Origin: Steromphala cineraria
Lineage: Eukaryota; Mollusca; Gastropoda; Trochida; Trochidae
Reading direction: 5' to 3'
NCBI GenBank assembly: GCA_916613615.1
Contig: OU744727.1
Coordinates: 17,182,093 to 17,246,092 of the forward strand
Length of the DNA: 64,000 nucleotides
A model generated the notes under the pieces. That model saw only the letters and a program-made list of their open reading frames with translations. It was not told the origin of the DNA and did not search any database. Below, in pieces: positions 37,986 to 50,000 of the stretch (position 1 is its first letter; each line of letters begins with the position of its first letter). Both the position numbers and the translations under genes were made by a program.

Positions 37986-38090
37986 TAGGAATAAAATTTG
38001 TATTATGCGAGCCTTTGGCGAGCATAATACATATATTTTTATTCCTATTATATGATATTAATGATACGGAAACACACGAGGTTAATAATT
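37945..38090. repeat. Near-perfect 146-bp inverted repeat (hairpin)
   Basis: Left arm GTGTGTTTCCGTATCATTAA ... TGTATTATGC; right arm GCATAATACA ... TTAATGATACGGAAACACAC. The arms are about 65 bp, with few mismatches, around a loop GAGCCTTTGGCGA. Pairing extends outward to ATTATTAACC / GGTTAATAAT. Either a fold-back MITE or an inverted duplication at the end of the LINE relic. Confidence 0.85.
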
Positions 38091-38092
38091 TC

Positions 38093-39000
38093 TTTATCAT
38101 ATAATGTCATTTTGAAATAATCGGGTTTAAGCGAAAATATGATTCCTACTAAAATATGTTTGACCTAGATTTCGCGGAGTAATTGCTTTCACAATAAACC
38201 AAGGTGAAGGTCATATTGTCGGCGATGTATAGTTGTGAACAGTCTAGAAATATTCCTTCATTAAATTATTTTTTTCACAGTGTTAGAAACGTCTTCTACA
38301 ATCTATCAACATTTTCAGTATTATTCCCAGTGCACGAGTAAATACTGTATTTTTTTATAACACAAAATGTGTAAGAACCACTTGTCAACGTCGCTACAAC
38401 AAGGGAAGTAACTCTAACTGCATTTTGAAAAGCTGCATTGTCATTGTTGTTCCGCAAGTTCAGTTACGGTTTCCTTAGACCAAATGCCGACTATTTGCGA
38501 AGGTGAGTTTGTTGCGTTTGTTACTCCGTTACTGGATAATGTGTATTATCACTAGAATATGATTTGTTTTGCTGATAAGTTGGTAACCGACATGGTCAAA
38601 GCGATCTAGACCTATGTTATTCACGAACATTGAAGCACATATTTTTTCGATAGTCGATATTGTTAGCTGCATATCGTTATATTTTTTAAACGAACGATGA
38701 AAACAACTTGAAATTCTTCGATAAACAAGCTATAATTTCCTAAATACGAATGCGTGATAAGGTCACCCTGACGGCTTTTGTACGATATTTTATTCGATAA
38801 AAAACACAAGACCTGAAAACTCCCGACGACGTTATCAATGGTCAGTGACCGTTTTAGGACTCGCATGACATGCATGGAGTTTTGAGAAAATAGTTCGTGT
38901 TTTGACCTAATTTGCATCTTTATCAGATTTTGAGGCAATCGGATACCAAGTTTATCAGATAGCTTTATTGCATCGATAACACCCTCCATTATATGATAAA
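38093..39000. mobile_element. Possible DNA element with TTTATCATATAATG ends
   Basis: TTTATCATATAATG at 38093-38106 is inverted exactly as CATTATATGATAAA at 38987-39000. Between lies 0.9 kb, including an ATG-started minus-strand frame (38663-38989) of about 108 codons that begins inside the right repeat and resembles nothing known to me. No target duplication was assigned. Confidence 0.4.
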
Positions 39001-39249
39001 TTAAATTACTATTTTTTCAATATAGATTTCTTCATGGTATCATCTAAACTAAAAGAGAATTACACAGAATGATAAAAGTTGACAATGGAAGAAGTTGCTT
39101 TTGTAAGAATGTTGATGAGAGTGTTTGTCATGTATACTTTGTATATGAGGAAACACAAATCTTTTGAAATAATCTACAATATTGGCTTTATAAATCATTT
39201 CCAAATCCAGTGATATTTTCGTAGCTCTTATTCAACATGAAATACTTAA

Positions 39250-39510
39250 TTTGACGACCAAAGTACAGTACTCTTTGCAAAAGTGCCATACCATTTAACG
39301 TTCTCGCTCTTGGTGACGTCATCATTAATATGTATGTAATTATAAGATTTACACCGCGTCTCAGTAACCGCATGGTTATCAACTTGGGCGGCAACTAGTA
39401 CCTCATTCGGAGAAAAATAAAAATAAAATGAAGTCATGTCGGTTCCGTTTCAGGCATTTTGGTAAATTGTCTCCAATTTCATGAATTTTGGTCCGATTTT
39501 GAATAAGTTA
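39250..39510. repeat. Dispersed repeat R1, intergenic copy
   Basis: Contains GATTTACACCGCGTCTCAGT, CCTCATTCGGAGAAAAA and AATTTTGGTCCGATTTTG, matching 12335-12585 upstream of gene A. It lies about 5 kb before gene C, with no RBCC exon next to it. Confidence 0.6.
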
Positions 39511-39687
39511 ATTTTAATGTCAGCAAAGGAAAGAGCGTTGACGGATCAATTTCTATAATCAAAATATCACTTCAACAGCTGTTACATTTCTTGACGAAGT
39601 TACATCAGCATTATCAGGAAGACATAAGGCCGATAACTGTAAACTTTTGTCCTTGTGCAAAGGGATTTTATAATAGTATGCGCTTCA

Positions 39688-40051
39688 TTAAAGGGGCAGT
39701 AGCACGTTTTTAGGGGGAATATAAGGTGATGTCAGGAAAATGAAAATTGACGGTTCCAATTGAAAGACAACGTATTTAAAGTAACTGAAGCAGTAATAAT
39801 TCACAAATATCATGTTCAGTTTAGCCATGCGATTACTTTTTCTAACAAAAACTGAATAAAAAGTGTTCACATAAAATGGCCGCCAATGGATTTTATGTGA
39901 ATCTTCATACTTTGTCCTCTGATTATGGATGATTGGTTTGTGTAATGAGATTTTTGACACGTTCAAAATAATACATTTAGCATTTACTTGCAATTATCAG
40001 TGAGAAATTGAAAATATAAAATTATCAAAAAACGTGCTACTGCCCCTTTAA
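39688..40051. mobile_element. TTAA-flanked MITE, full copy
   Basis: Begins TTAAAGGGGCAGTAGCACGT and ends ACGTGCTACTGCCCCTTTAA, a perfect 20-bp inverted repeat including the TTAA target. It is 364 bp long, with the internal AAAATGGCCGCCAATGGA marker. It has no coding capacity and is probably mobilised in trans by a piggyBac-type transposase. Confidence 0.9.
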
Positions 40052-40319
40052 GCACTCTTAGGGTAACTTGTAGGCTAAGTTTACAGCTCATGGACCATTT
40101 ATGATAAACATACAGTTTATTTCTGAAGTAATTCTTGTCGCAGTAATATTCGTTCAAATGGTAAAACAGGATTCATATCACTCCGCTGTTCTCAGTATTC
40201 CTTATCCATCGCAAGCCCGCTGATTCACATGTGTGATGGAATGTAGCTTTGACAGCGTTCATTTTACAGTGCAAACACACACGCTGGCATTCTTAATTGT
40301 AGCTTTTTGCAGAGACAGA

Positions 40320-40740
40320 ACTAAAAAATATATGACCTAGCACATTTAAACTTGGGATATGGATCAGTCAACGTGTGCAATTGTGCCTTTTGGCATCTTC
40401 AAATTCTTCGATTTTTTTATTTTTGACGGTTTTCATGGACACGTAACTTAGTATTTCGTTCCCGGAACATAACTATTTGATCTAGCCCATTGAAACTTGG
40501 TACATGGATAAGTCAACATGTGAAAACGTGCCTTCTAGGATTTTAAACTTATAATCTAATTGAATTTTATTTTTGGTGGTTTCAATTGAAATGGAACTTA
40601 TAATTTCGACAAATGACACATATGTTTTGTTTCTTTTCTCCAACACAACTATAACCACATCCTGTCTCAGGCTACGAACGTTACGAACTCCACTAATCTG
40701 TACCCTTTTCTACAAATGAACCCAATTTATATAGGTAGAC
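40320..40740. repeat. Old repeats: CGCAACTTAG-type units and a fold-back fragment
   Basis: Two diverged units of the 16130-16960 family occur at about 40430 and 40580. At about 40662-40725 there is a solo piece of the fold-back element found entire at 55514-55770 (CATCCTGTCTC ... CTCCACTAATCTGTACCC). Confidence 0.5.
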
Positions 40741-43043
40741 ATTTTCACGCCATCGTTTGGTAACATTAGTCCCCTTTGTAATTACAAACGACCAAATTAA
40801 ATACGAAATATATTGCAATACAAATAAAACGAATATGAAATAAATTTTTCAACTGAGTTTATTTCATTTTACTTGCTAGCAGATCGGTCCACTGCAAATA
40901 AGTTAAATAGGCCAATCAGAAGGCAACTTCTAGTTGTAGACATGTTTTATAATAACTATTTTCAAGTCTAAGGTAATTTGTCTCAGATCACAATACAAAT
41001 TATAATGACTGCGAATGTTTTTTAAAAATATCCCATGCAGGAAAGAGTTTCCATTCTTGCTATAGTGCAGCCATTCTCTGAACGCAGACATTTTGATACA
41101 GCATCTGTTCTATTACAACGACTTTGTGGGCTAGAATGGAAGATGCCTGATTGGAGGCAAAATTATTATAAAAAAATTTCCGCCAGGGGAAACTGTCGGA
41201 AACTACGGATTTGGTCCTATTAGAACAGAGGCTGTTTCAACATTTCATGACTTGATCTGCCTCTGTGGGGATACCAAATCCTACTATTTGCCCTACATAA
41301 CATTAAACTAGCCTTCTATTCAGAAAAACGAACAAACAACAAGCGTTAAATTTCAAATTTGTTCCAGGTCAATGTGACACTAATACTCTCTATCTGGGCC
41401 GCTCTTTAAACCTGCAACTTGCGGTAGGGCCCTACCGCACATTCTTTCTCTGGGCAGGAGTTGCCTTGCCTCGCTGCCAGTGTGGAAGCATGGGTGAGAC
41501 ACTGTTTGGGGGTCTAAATTTAGATGAGCACATCTCAGCTGAGCCATGTGGACAGAGACGTTTTGGAGTCAGTAGAGTCACGAGTTGGGATATGTAGTTC
41601 ACTTGCAGGAATGTCTATTTTGAAAACACCAGAATCGATGTCCTTTCCATATGTGTCTCACTTATTCTTAATGAATAAGCCACGGTAGTCAATTAAAGAA
41701 TCACATGCAGTTAAAAAACAATGATGCTAAGGTTACACAACCAATTTAATAGGCTGTATTTTTCTTCAGCTAGAAAACAGTGGTGAAGTACTTTGTGTTT
41801 GTTATGTGTGTCCTTGCAACTAATACAGACAGGAAAGTAAAACATGTGAATGTTGAATGCATCCCCTCTTTATTTCAAATTAATCATTGACATCCTTTTG
41901 ATTCTCATTTTAATTTTACTATCACAGAGTGAAATATATATCAAATTTTTACGTCCTTGGCAAAGGTTTCATTAGGAAGTGTTGTCTTCCTGGGGTTCTG
42001 GTGGTGTATTTCCATATACATGTATATTTGTACTTGATAGGCCTACATGGCAATAATTGTCTTAGTAAAGAAGGTTTTAGGATTATTTGTGTCCATTGTT
42101 GGATACTCAACAAAACAATGTTTAAGGTTCATATTCAGAGGTAAACTGAACTAGTAATATGGCACTGCAAGGATGGTAACTTAATCTGGCACTGTATCAA
42201 TTACACCCAGGATGTTTACATCAGATAAGACATCAGGGTCGCAGTTCCCACTTAATTCCCAACATTCTTTTCATAAAGGCGTGAGCGGACAAGCTTGAAA
42301 GTCAGAAATCAGCTAGTGTTCTATTATCTGATAATCATTAAGAAACTATTCAGGGATTATAATCCACACAAAAATTTTTTGCATAGTTGGATATACTGCA
42401 TGGCAAGAACAACTGATCATACCACAGGTCAAGTGATGAGAAAATGTGCCAGACTGTGTCAAAATTAAACCAGAGATGGAATATAAGGACCTATATGGCA
42501 GTTTCTTTAATATCTAGTAAGTTAGCATCTTCATCATTTCTAACCAGCTTTTATTTGATGATATCAATATGTGTTTTGTGCCCAATGCAAATTTGGTAAA
42601 ACAGTTCCCGCCAGTTCGGTAATGGGGGTAAACTGATGCCTGTAAACATAACCCCTGACATATGAACCCTGACCTTGTCACTCAAAGCAACATTTTCAAA
42701 AGGAAAACACCAAATATTCATCATAATGAAAAAACGAAAGGTTAGTTTTGAACAATATTTTGCAAGCTTCATCACTCCATCATTGACAACATCTGTGACA
42801 AATTTTGATAAATAAAATGCATTAGTTATGAAGTTATGAGCTAAACAACCTTCCAAGTGGAGAGGCGACTGATTTGAAATTACCACTCCATATTTGTGAG
42901 CTCTCGCAAAATCTCGCGCTATTTATAGTGCAGTTGCAGGTACCCTAGCTTCTGGGCATACTGAATTATGTGACTGCGAGACATAGCGACAATTCACTGA
43001 ACTGATCGGCTATATTTACTGCTTGAATGGTATGTAGTTGATT
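40741..43043. other. Gene-poor stretch
   Basis: No exon is supported. A short self-complementary phrase, TGCGGTAGGGCCCTACCGCA, lies near 41433. The ORFs at 41035, 41929 and 42551 lack domains, and most lack ATG starts. Confidence 0.3.
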
Positions 43044-43131
43044 CAATCTAGATAAAACTAGCTGTAATGTTTGCGTCCCTCACGTTAGGACTTATTGCAC
43101 GTATACATTACAGCTCGTTTTAACTAGATTG
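43044..43131. mobile_element. Small palindromic element
   Basis: CAATCTAGATAAAACTAGCT and AGCTCGTTTTAACTAGATTG pair as inverted ends, with GTAATGT / ACATTAC continuing the pairing. It is about 88 bp long. No target duplication was assigned. Confidence 0.55.
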
Positions 43132-44365
43132 GTAGTTGAATTAGATGTTTTTTCTCAAGGATGTAGCAGCAATTTCAACAAAGACGTACGTATTCACTCC
43201 ATTCGTGTAATTAGGTGTAAAGTTCGAGGCATCTGCCAATTCCAAGGTGTCCGGAATGAAGTTGTATCTAAATCAGCTAAGTACCATTCGCTTTAACGTC
43301 GCTTTATTTCAGAAAAGAGAAGATTGTTAATCATCTATAAATATCTGCATGTGTTGATCGGGAGGTTAACAAGTGACTCTCCTCTTAACCGGAACCTTGA
43401 CGGAAACCGAAATGAGAAAAGTTAGTTTGCATACGTCAACAAGTTGACCTCATTTTGAAAATGTTGAAGGAAATCTTAAATCTACCTTACATTCACAATG
43501 TAATATTTCTGTGGTCATAGGTCGTAAGTTTCATTGAAAATAAGAAACGAAACAGCGCTATCAATCCTCCCAATCAACGCTCCCTTTGATAAAGTGTAGG
43601 CGTTTCACAAGAACATTTCTGTCAAAATGAACATAGATTGTGGTTTGTTTTAATTTACAAAGCCCCGGACATATATCACAGTGTTGAAACGTTGAACAGC
43701 TATTTTGCATTACACGCCCCTTTATGAACACATTACATTCAAAATGGCGTCTTTGTTTCCCTTCTGTCTTGTGTAAAATGAGAAAGATCATATAAACGGA
43801 TACAGTTTGACTTTCTTTTAGATGGACTTACATTATTGTAAATTTTACAAAAAATTATAAGCAATCCCTCATATAATAAAGGTGTAAAATTGATGTAATT
43901 TCATTTCCATTATGCACAAAGTACATGACCTTATCGATGACAAACCTTTTTATCGAAAATATGATACCTTACTGACCGTTTCATCAAAATATCACTATGT
44001 TGATGAGTTATCTTTGACATGACAGTGGTATGTCCATTTCGTGAAACACATACAGTGATGTTTACTGCTGCGTTAAATGCTACATTTACGTGAACTTGAA
44101 TACAGTGACATTGTATACAGTAGTGCGTTTCATGATAAAGTGACAATTAAGTGGTATTTTCAATCCTAAGCGTAAACAATATTTACACAGTGTTTATAGC
44201 CGACGACACTAATTATAACTGTGACATTGCCGGTACATGACACGTAATGATGTATACGTGTAATGATACACATGTTGAATGTTTTATAATACTTAACTTC
44301 AAGACCATTGTACTTCTTTATCACAAATCCTACATCAGTATTGGTATGTTTGACAGTATAGAGAG

Positions 44366-47095
44366 ATGGCCACAAAACAGCAGCTGACAGAAGAGTTCCT
44401 CACGTGCATCGTGTGTCATGAGGTGTTCACAGATCCCGTTACGCTTCACTGCGGACACACCCTGTGTGCTGAATGTATCAACGGATACCTCAAGACACAG
44501 GCTCAAGCCATCGGTAGGTGTCACGATCACAAATCACGTTTTAGGTTCAAACGTTATCCATACTTTAACTTTCATGTCAGAGTGATCTATTACTTCATAG
44601 GAACTGCATAATTAATAACCCTCCCTAAAGCATATGCAGGATATATATCAGCGTTTCAGCGTCTGAGCATATGCCAACTGTTTCGTTCTGAATCTAAAGC
44701 CTTCTGTAGGTTGCATCTATATTTCAATGTTTTCAGCAAATGGTGTTGTTCCATGTCCCAACTGCCGAGGTTCGACGAAGGTACTAGATGCTGAGAAGCC
44801 AGTAGAGGAATGGGTGGGACAGATCAAAACTGGATATTTTTTAGTCGAAACTATTGCAACAATCCCCGACGGTGAGTTAATTTGAGAAGTAATATGTAAA
44901 GAAGTAATTATAGTTTGCCTGGTTGTAATTAGCAGCCCCGTCTAAGGACGGGGCTGCTATCAGGTTTTGTGCAGTTTCCACCGCCGCCGCCGCCGCGCAC
45001 ATACTAATGGCTATAACTTTTTTCTACTAAGCTTTCCAGATCTTGTATTCATAACTTACTGCTTATACCTCGGGGGAACGATTTTGACATGTTCACTTTC
45101 AAGGTCAAAGGTCAAGGTCACGAGCTATAAAATCACTAAAAAATTCCTTGTAGACGCGATAACTTGAAAAGTTTTTGTGCTATGAAGCTCTAACTTGGTA
45201 TGTATCATCCTTGGAAAAGTAAAAAAAATTGAAAAAGTTTTCGCTACAATCTGTTCAAGGTCAAGGTCACAGCAAGGTCACGACTTTAGCATGGTTTTGC
45301 GAAAATGCTTTATTTTAACTATGAACATTTTTAATCAATAGATGATTGTTATATTTAATGAAAAGTGTTAATCGAATGTGTAACCTTGAAGGTCAAAGGT
45401 CAAGGTCATGAGATTTGTGTTATTTAAATGTGCAACTAATTTGGATATAACTTTATCCCATTAAGCTATTCAGAACTCATAAACATGTACAAATGTTTAC
45501 ACCTCTGGGGACTTAGAATGACATGTACACTTTCAAGGTCAAAGGTCAAGGTCACGAAATATAAAATCACTAAAAAATCCTTGTAAACGCTATAACTTGA
45601 AAAGTTTTTTTTGCTATGAAGCTCTTACTTGGTATATATCATCCTTGGAAGAGTAAACAAATTTGAAAAGGTTTTCGCTACAATCTGTCCAAGGTCAAGG
45701 TCACAGCAAGGTCACGACTTTAGCATGGTTTTGCGGAAAAGCTTTATTTTAACTATGAACACTTTTAATCTTTATATAAGCTATCATTATGTAAATATAT
45801 AGAGATCATAACTATTCTTTCTATAATAAGATAATGCATTGCATCACCCAGTTTCTTTAATATGTTTTTAGATGTCCGTTTGTCCACAAAAACTTTAACC
45901 TTGGTAATAACTTTTGATTGGTCAGAGCTAGGTCTTTGATACTTGACATATGGATACCTTGTGAAGAGACCTTTCAGATGACACCATGACATTTGACCTT
46001 GTGACCTTGACACAGCGAGCAGGATGCATCCGGGGGCATTCGTGTTTCACAAACACATCTTGTTCTTAAGAAGTTGTTCCTTGATCCTATTTGGCAGGAT
46101 GTCTTTAACTTGACGATGATCATTTGAAATGATTAAAACGTCATTTTATGGTAATTCGGTAAATCTTCTTGTCAGACTCACGTCAAAATTGTTGTTAAGT
46201 TCTATTGTTGGATGTTATTGTATATCATAGTATATGGCATTGTTAAATGAAATAAAAATGTCTCATTTTCTTATTTATAGTTGAAAAACAACTCTGCAGT
46301 GTTTGTTTAGATGAAGAAAAACGAGAGACTGCAAGTTTGTATTGCATGGACTGTAAAAAACATTACTGTTGTGAATGTGAAATATGGCACAGGAAGATGA
46401 TGAAAAATCACAAAACGCAGAGATTTACTAAGGCTGGTGCAGGAAAGGTCCAACAGAACACCATATTCTGCACTGAGCATGCTGAGTGTCTAGTGGACAT
46501 GATGTGTGAGGACTGTGACAAGGTTCTTTGCCACAAGTGCTGCATAGTCTACCACAGAAGATGTGAGTCTGTCATCACCCTGGAACAAGCTGTGACTAAG
46601 ATTGATGATGTCCTGGAGAAACAGCTTCTTACTTTGGAGCAAACTGTTAGCAATCTGAAGACCGGAGTGAGTCTGACAAAAACAAAAGTTGAAATGCTAG
46701 AAGTGAGCGCCGACAAGGTAGAAAAAGAATTAGACGCAACTTGTGAAAGGGTGATGTCACTAGTTGTAGCAAACCAAAAACAAATGAAGGAAAAGATTGC
46801 TAGCATAAAGGATTTTGCAGTAAAGGACTTGCAGGCTGATGTGAAGAATGAAGAGCTGAAACTTGTGGATGCCCAGCAGAAACAGGGATTGATCCGTCAA
46901 GCCTTGAAGTCTGAAGTTCCTATGGATCATTACGAGATGTACAGAATCTGCTCACCAGGTCAAGTTGAGTACCAGTCTACAGATAGATCAACTGAGAGAA
47001 TCACTCAGATTGACTTCAGTCAGAAGAAGATTCAGAATATCCTGAAGAATCTGGAGGAATCAGGACTGGGAAACATATGCGTCAAGGCAACCAAG
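44366..47095 (+). CDS. Gene C exons 1-3: RBCC module
   Basis: The RING ligands are complete and numbered as in gene B (C14 to C59). Exon 2 is 9 nt shorter, removing three residues from the linker after the RING. The B-boxes occupy about C100-H138 and C158-C189, followed by the coiled coil. Exon 3 has exactly the length of its B counterpart (815 nt) and ends ATK|GTATGT in phase 0. The reading past the donor is hydrophobic and unlike B, consistent with intron. Confidence 0.9.
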
Positions 47096-50000
47096 GTATG
47101 TCGGGCAGAATGTTCGTCGTCTTTCTATTGTTTTGAACTTTTTGACAGTGGGTTTCTTTTTTTCTTTTTCAATGACGACTGCACTTTCTTGCTGACCTAC
47201 TTGGCCCATTACCCTTTCCTGTAACTTGATCTGTTTGTCACTATACAGATTATGATCGTTGTTATAGTTATCCTTCTAATCTGTCTTGCTGAAGTTAATG
47301 TCTTGGTTGCTTCTAATGTTTGACATTGTCCTATTGTTGTTTTTGTGATTCAACTGTTTTTCACTTTGTGCTTACAGTTGATCATTGCTTATGCCCAGGG
47401 GATTTGCTCTCAATGTTTTTTATCCACACCAGTCAAAGACACCCGTAGTGCCCAAACACTGTACTCTCCCTAGTGCTTCATATAATTGAATAATAAACAA
47501 TGTTAATTCTTTCAACAATCTTTCTATTGATAATCAAGGTTAGCACTTACCTTTGCTTTCATCTAAAATCTAATCACTTGCTTGTCACTAAGCTCAACAC
47601 TGGCCAAAGCACGCACCTGATGTTAATTACAAAGAGGCATGAGGATTTTTCCATGTATATGGGAAACTCTATGGAACTCATCATCTTGTCTGCCTTTGCT
47701 GTGAATGAATTGCAGAGAGATTTATAGATTGCCTTTTCAAAGAGACCATAAATTGCACTTTGCTTAGTCTCCAGCCTGTCCTAAATATGTTGAAATTTGA
47801 AAATGCAACATCTGAAACTCTCAATCAGCATTCAGATATTGTTTAACAAAAGAGGCAGAGTAGAGGCAGTGCTAGAACCTATCACCAACCTAATTTTCTA
47901 CTGTCATAACCGGCAGGTGGAGTGACCAACTAATTAGTTATTAATTATGTTTTATTGGAATAACAAATAACTCACTGGTTAGTTATTTAACTAGAATAAT
48001 GTGGTTAGTTGTCTGTTATTCGAACTTGTTAATATTGAATATCCAACCATTCAGCTCGCCTTCTGCCCGACTACAGCCTGCCCTCACAATCTACTGTGAC
48101 CCTTAATAGAACTCTGACTCATCCTGATTCATTCACAACCTGGCTATTTTCAACGAGTTATTCATAAGAGAGAAGCCATGTTTCAGTCTCATTCCTTGCA
48201 AAGGGCTGTCCAGCTTCAAACTCCATTATGCTTATCTGCACACCCCGATCATTAGAACCAAAAATACAATGGTTTTTGTTTTGTAGGTCCTTCTATACTT
48301 TCGGAATATATATATATATAAAGATCCTTCAGCTTGTTACTGTGATTACGTTTCCCAATCACTTAGTTTCTACATCTACATGTATTTCTATAACTTCTCT
48401 CTGCACATTGACGATTGCATGATGAGCAAATGAATAAGAATATGCTACACAGGCCAAAGAACTTCAGCCTCATACTTGTTTGATGAGCAAATGAGTAAGA
48501 TTATGCGACACAGGCCAAAGAACTTCAGCCTCATACTTGTTTGAAAATTTTTTGTTTTCTCACCTAGATCTACCTCAGTAGCTTAACTGTCCTTTTCACA
48601 TGTGATAATAATTTCTTTGTAAGGAGAATTACCTTAATGGCGTCTCTTTTCTTCCCTTCTTCCCTTGCCAAAACTCTTAAAGCCATAGTTCTACCTGTTT
48701 CGTTCTTCACTTTTTAACCTTTTTGACATGGCCGGATACTATTCGCTATCTATCTCTTGTCAGGCACATACTTCCATATTTTACTTTTTCCCCTGAAATT
48801 TGTGGCGATGCACGTTCCTGCTAAGGTACCAAATGCTGACAAATTCACATTTTATGCAATGTTCTTCATTATTGGCATGCCAGACAAAATCTTGAAAATT
48901 TTCTCTGTGATTATTTGGCATCAGAGGATGAAATTTTGAAGAATGTTTGTGATATGGAAATCGCGAAATGGTGTAAATCATCAAACATCTTTTGTTTATT
49001 TGGAGATTTTGGAATAACTTATATTTAATTTTGATGTTCATTTTGATAGAAGAGAAAGTTGAAAGAAGGCCTCGATGGAGAGAAGAAGAACATGAAGAAA
49101 ATGATGATGATCGGTCGAGATGGGGAGAAGTTTGCTGTGAGAAGGAGAAAATCCCTGGAGATGAAAATGCTCAAAAACAAACAGTGAGTGAACAATTTCA
49201 AATGAGAATTAAGAAATGGAACGTGTAGATATGTTAAATGTCAGATAAATTATAATTTCAGAACTATACCAGTTTAACTCTGTGTTGTGTCAACGTTAAT
49301 AACATGTATAAGTCCTTTGTTTTTGAGTTGGAAATTGTTAAGCAACCATTTTGTTCTTATGTCAACTTCTGATTCCATCATTTATGATTAAGATTATTAA
49401 AATAATAGGTTTGATATGAACTTCAAAGATAGATATGTTTGAAAATATATAACAACATCTTAAAAAACAGGACAAAGACGTCCCCAACAGTCTCCAAGCA
49501 ACACACTACACCAACATCAACACCTACACATGCGGTCAACAGACCTGAGGATATCAATAAGCACAACGATGACTCCACCGAACCTGACATCATCAGTATA
49601 ATAGAGGAACTCTTACAAGATGACTCTGGGGGTCGAGAGGAGAAGGCTGAGGACAAGAAGGTAGAGACTGTTCCCCCTCTCCCTCCTGGGCTGCCTGACA
49701 AACTGCAGCAGAGCATCGTCCAGATTAAGAAGGTATTACATCTTAACCTGATTCAACACTTGATGAAGGTAAAGAACACCGTATCTATGATAAGAAGGTT
49801 CTTGATAAGCTTAGAATAGCTTTGGCTCGTTTTCGTTGTAGTTCTCATAGTTTAAACATCGAAACGGGAAGGTACTATAATATTCCTAGAAACCTAAGAG
49901 TCTGTAATGTTTGCAATAATGGTAATATTGAAAGTGAATACCACTTCATGCTTGTATGTACTGCCTACGTTTATATTAGGAAACAATTTATACCACTGAA

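Noticed and set aside
38663..38989. 108-codon minus-strand ORF in a possible element
   Set aside because: No second copy or domain to support coding; kept only as part of the low-confidence element.
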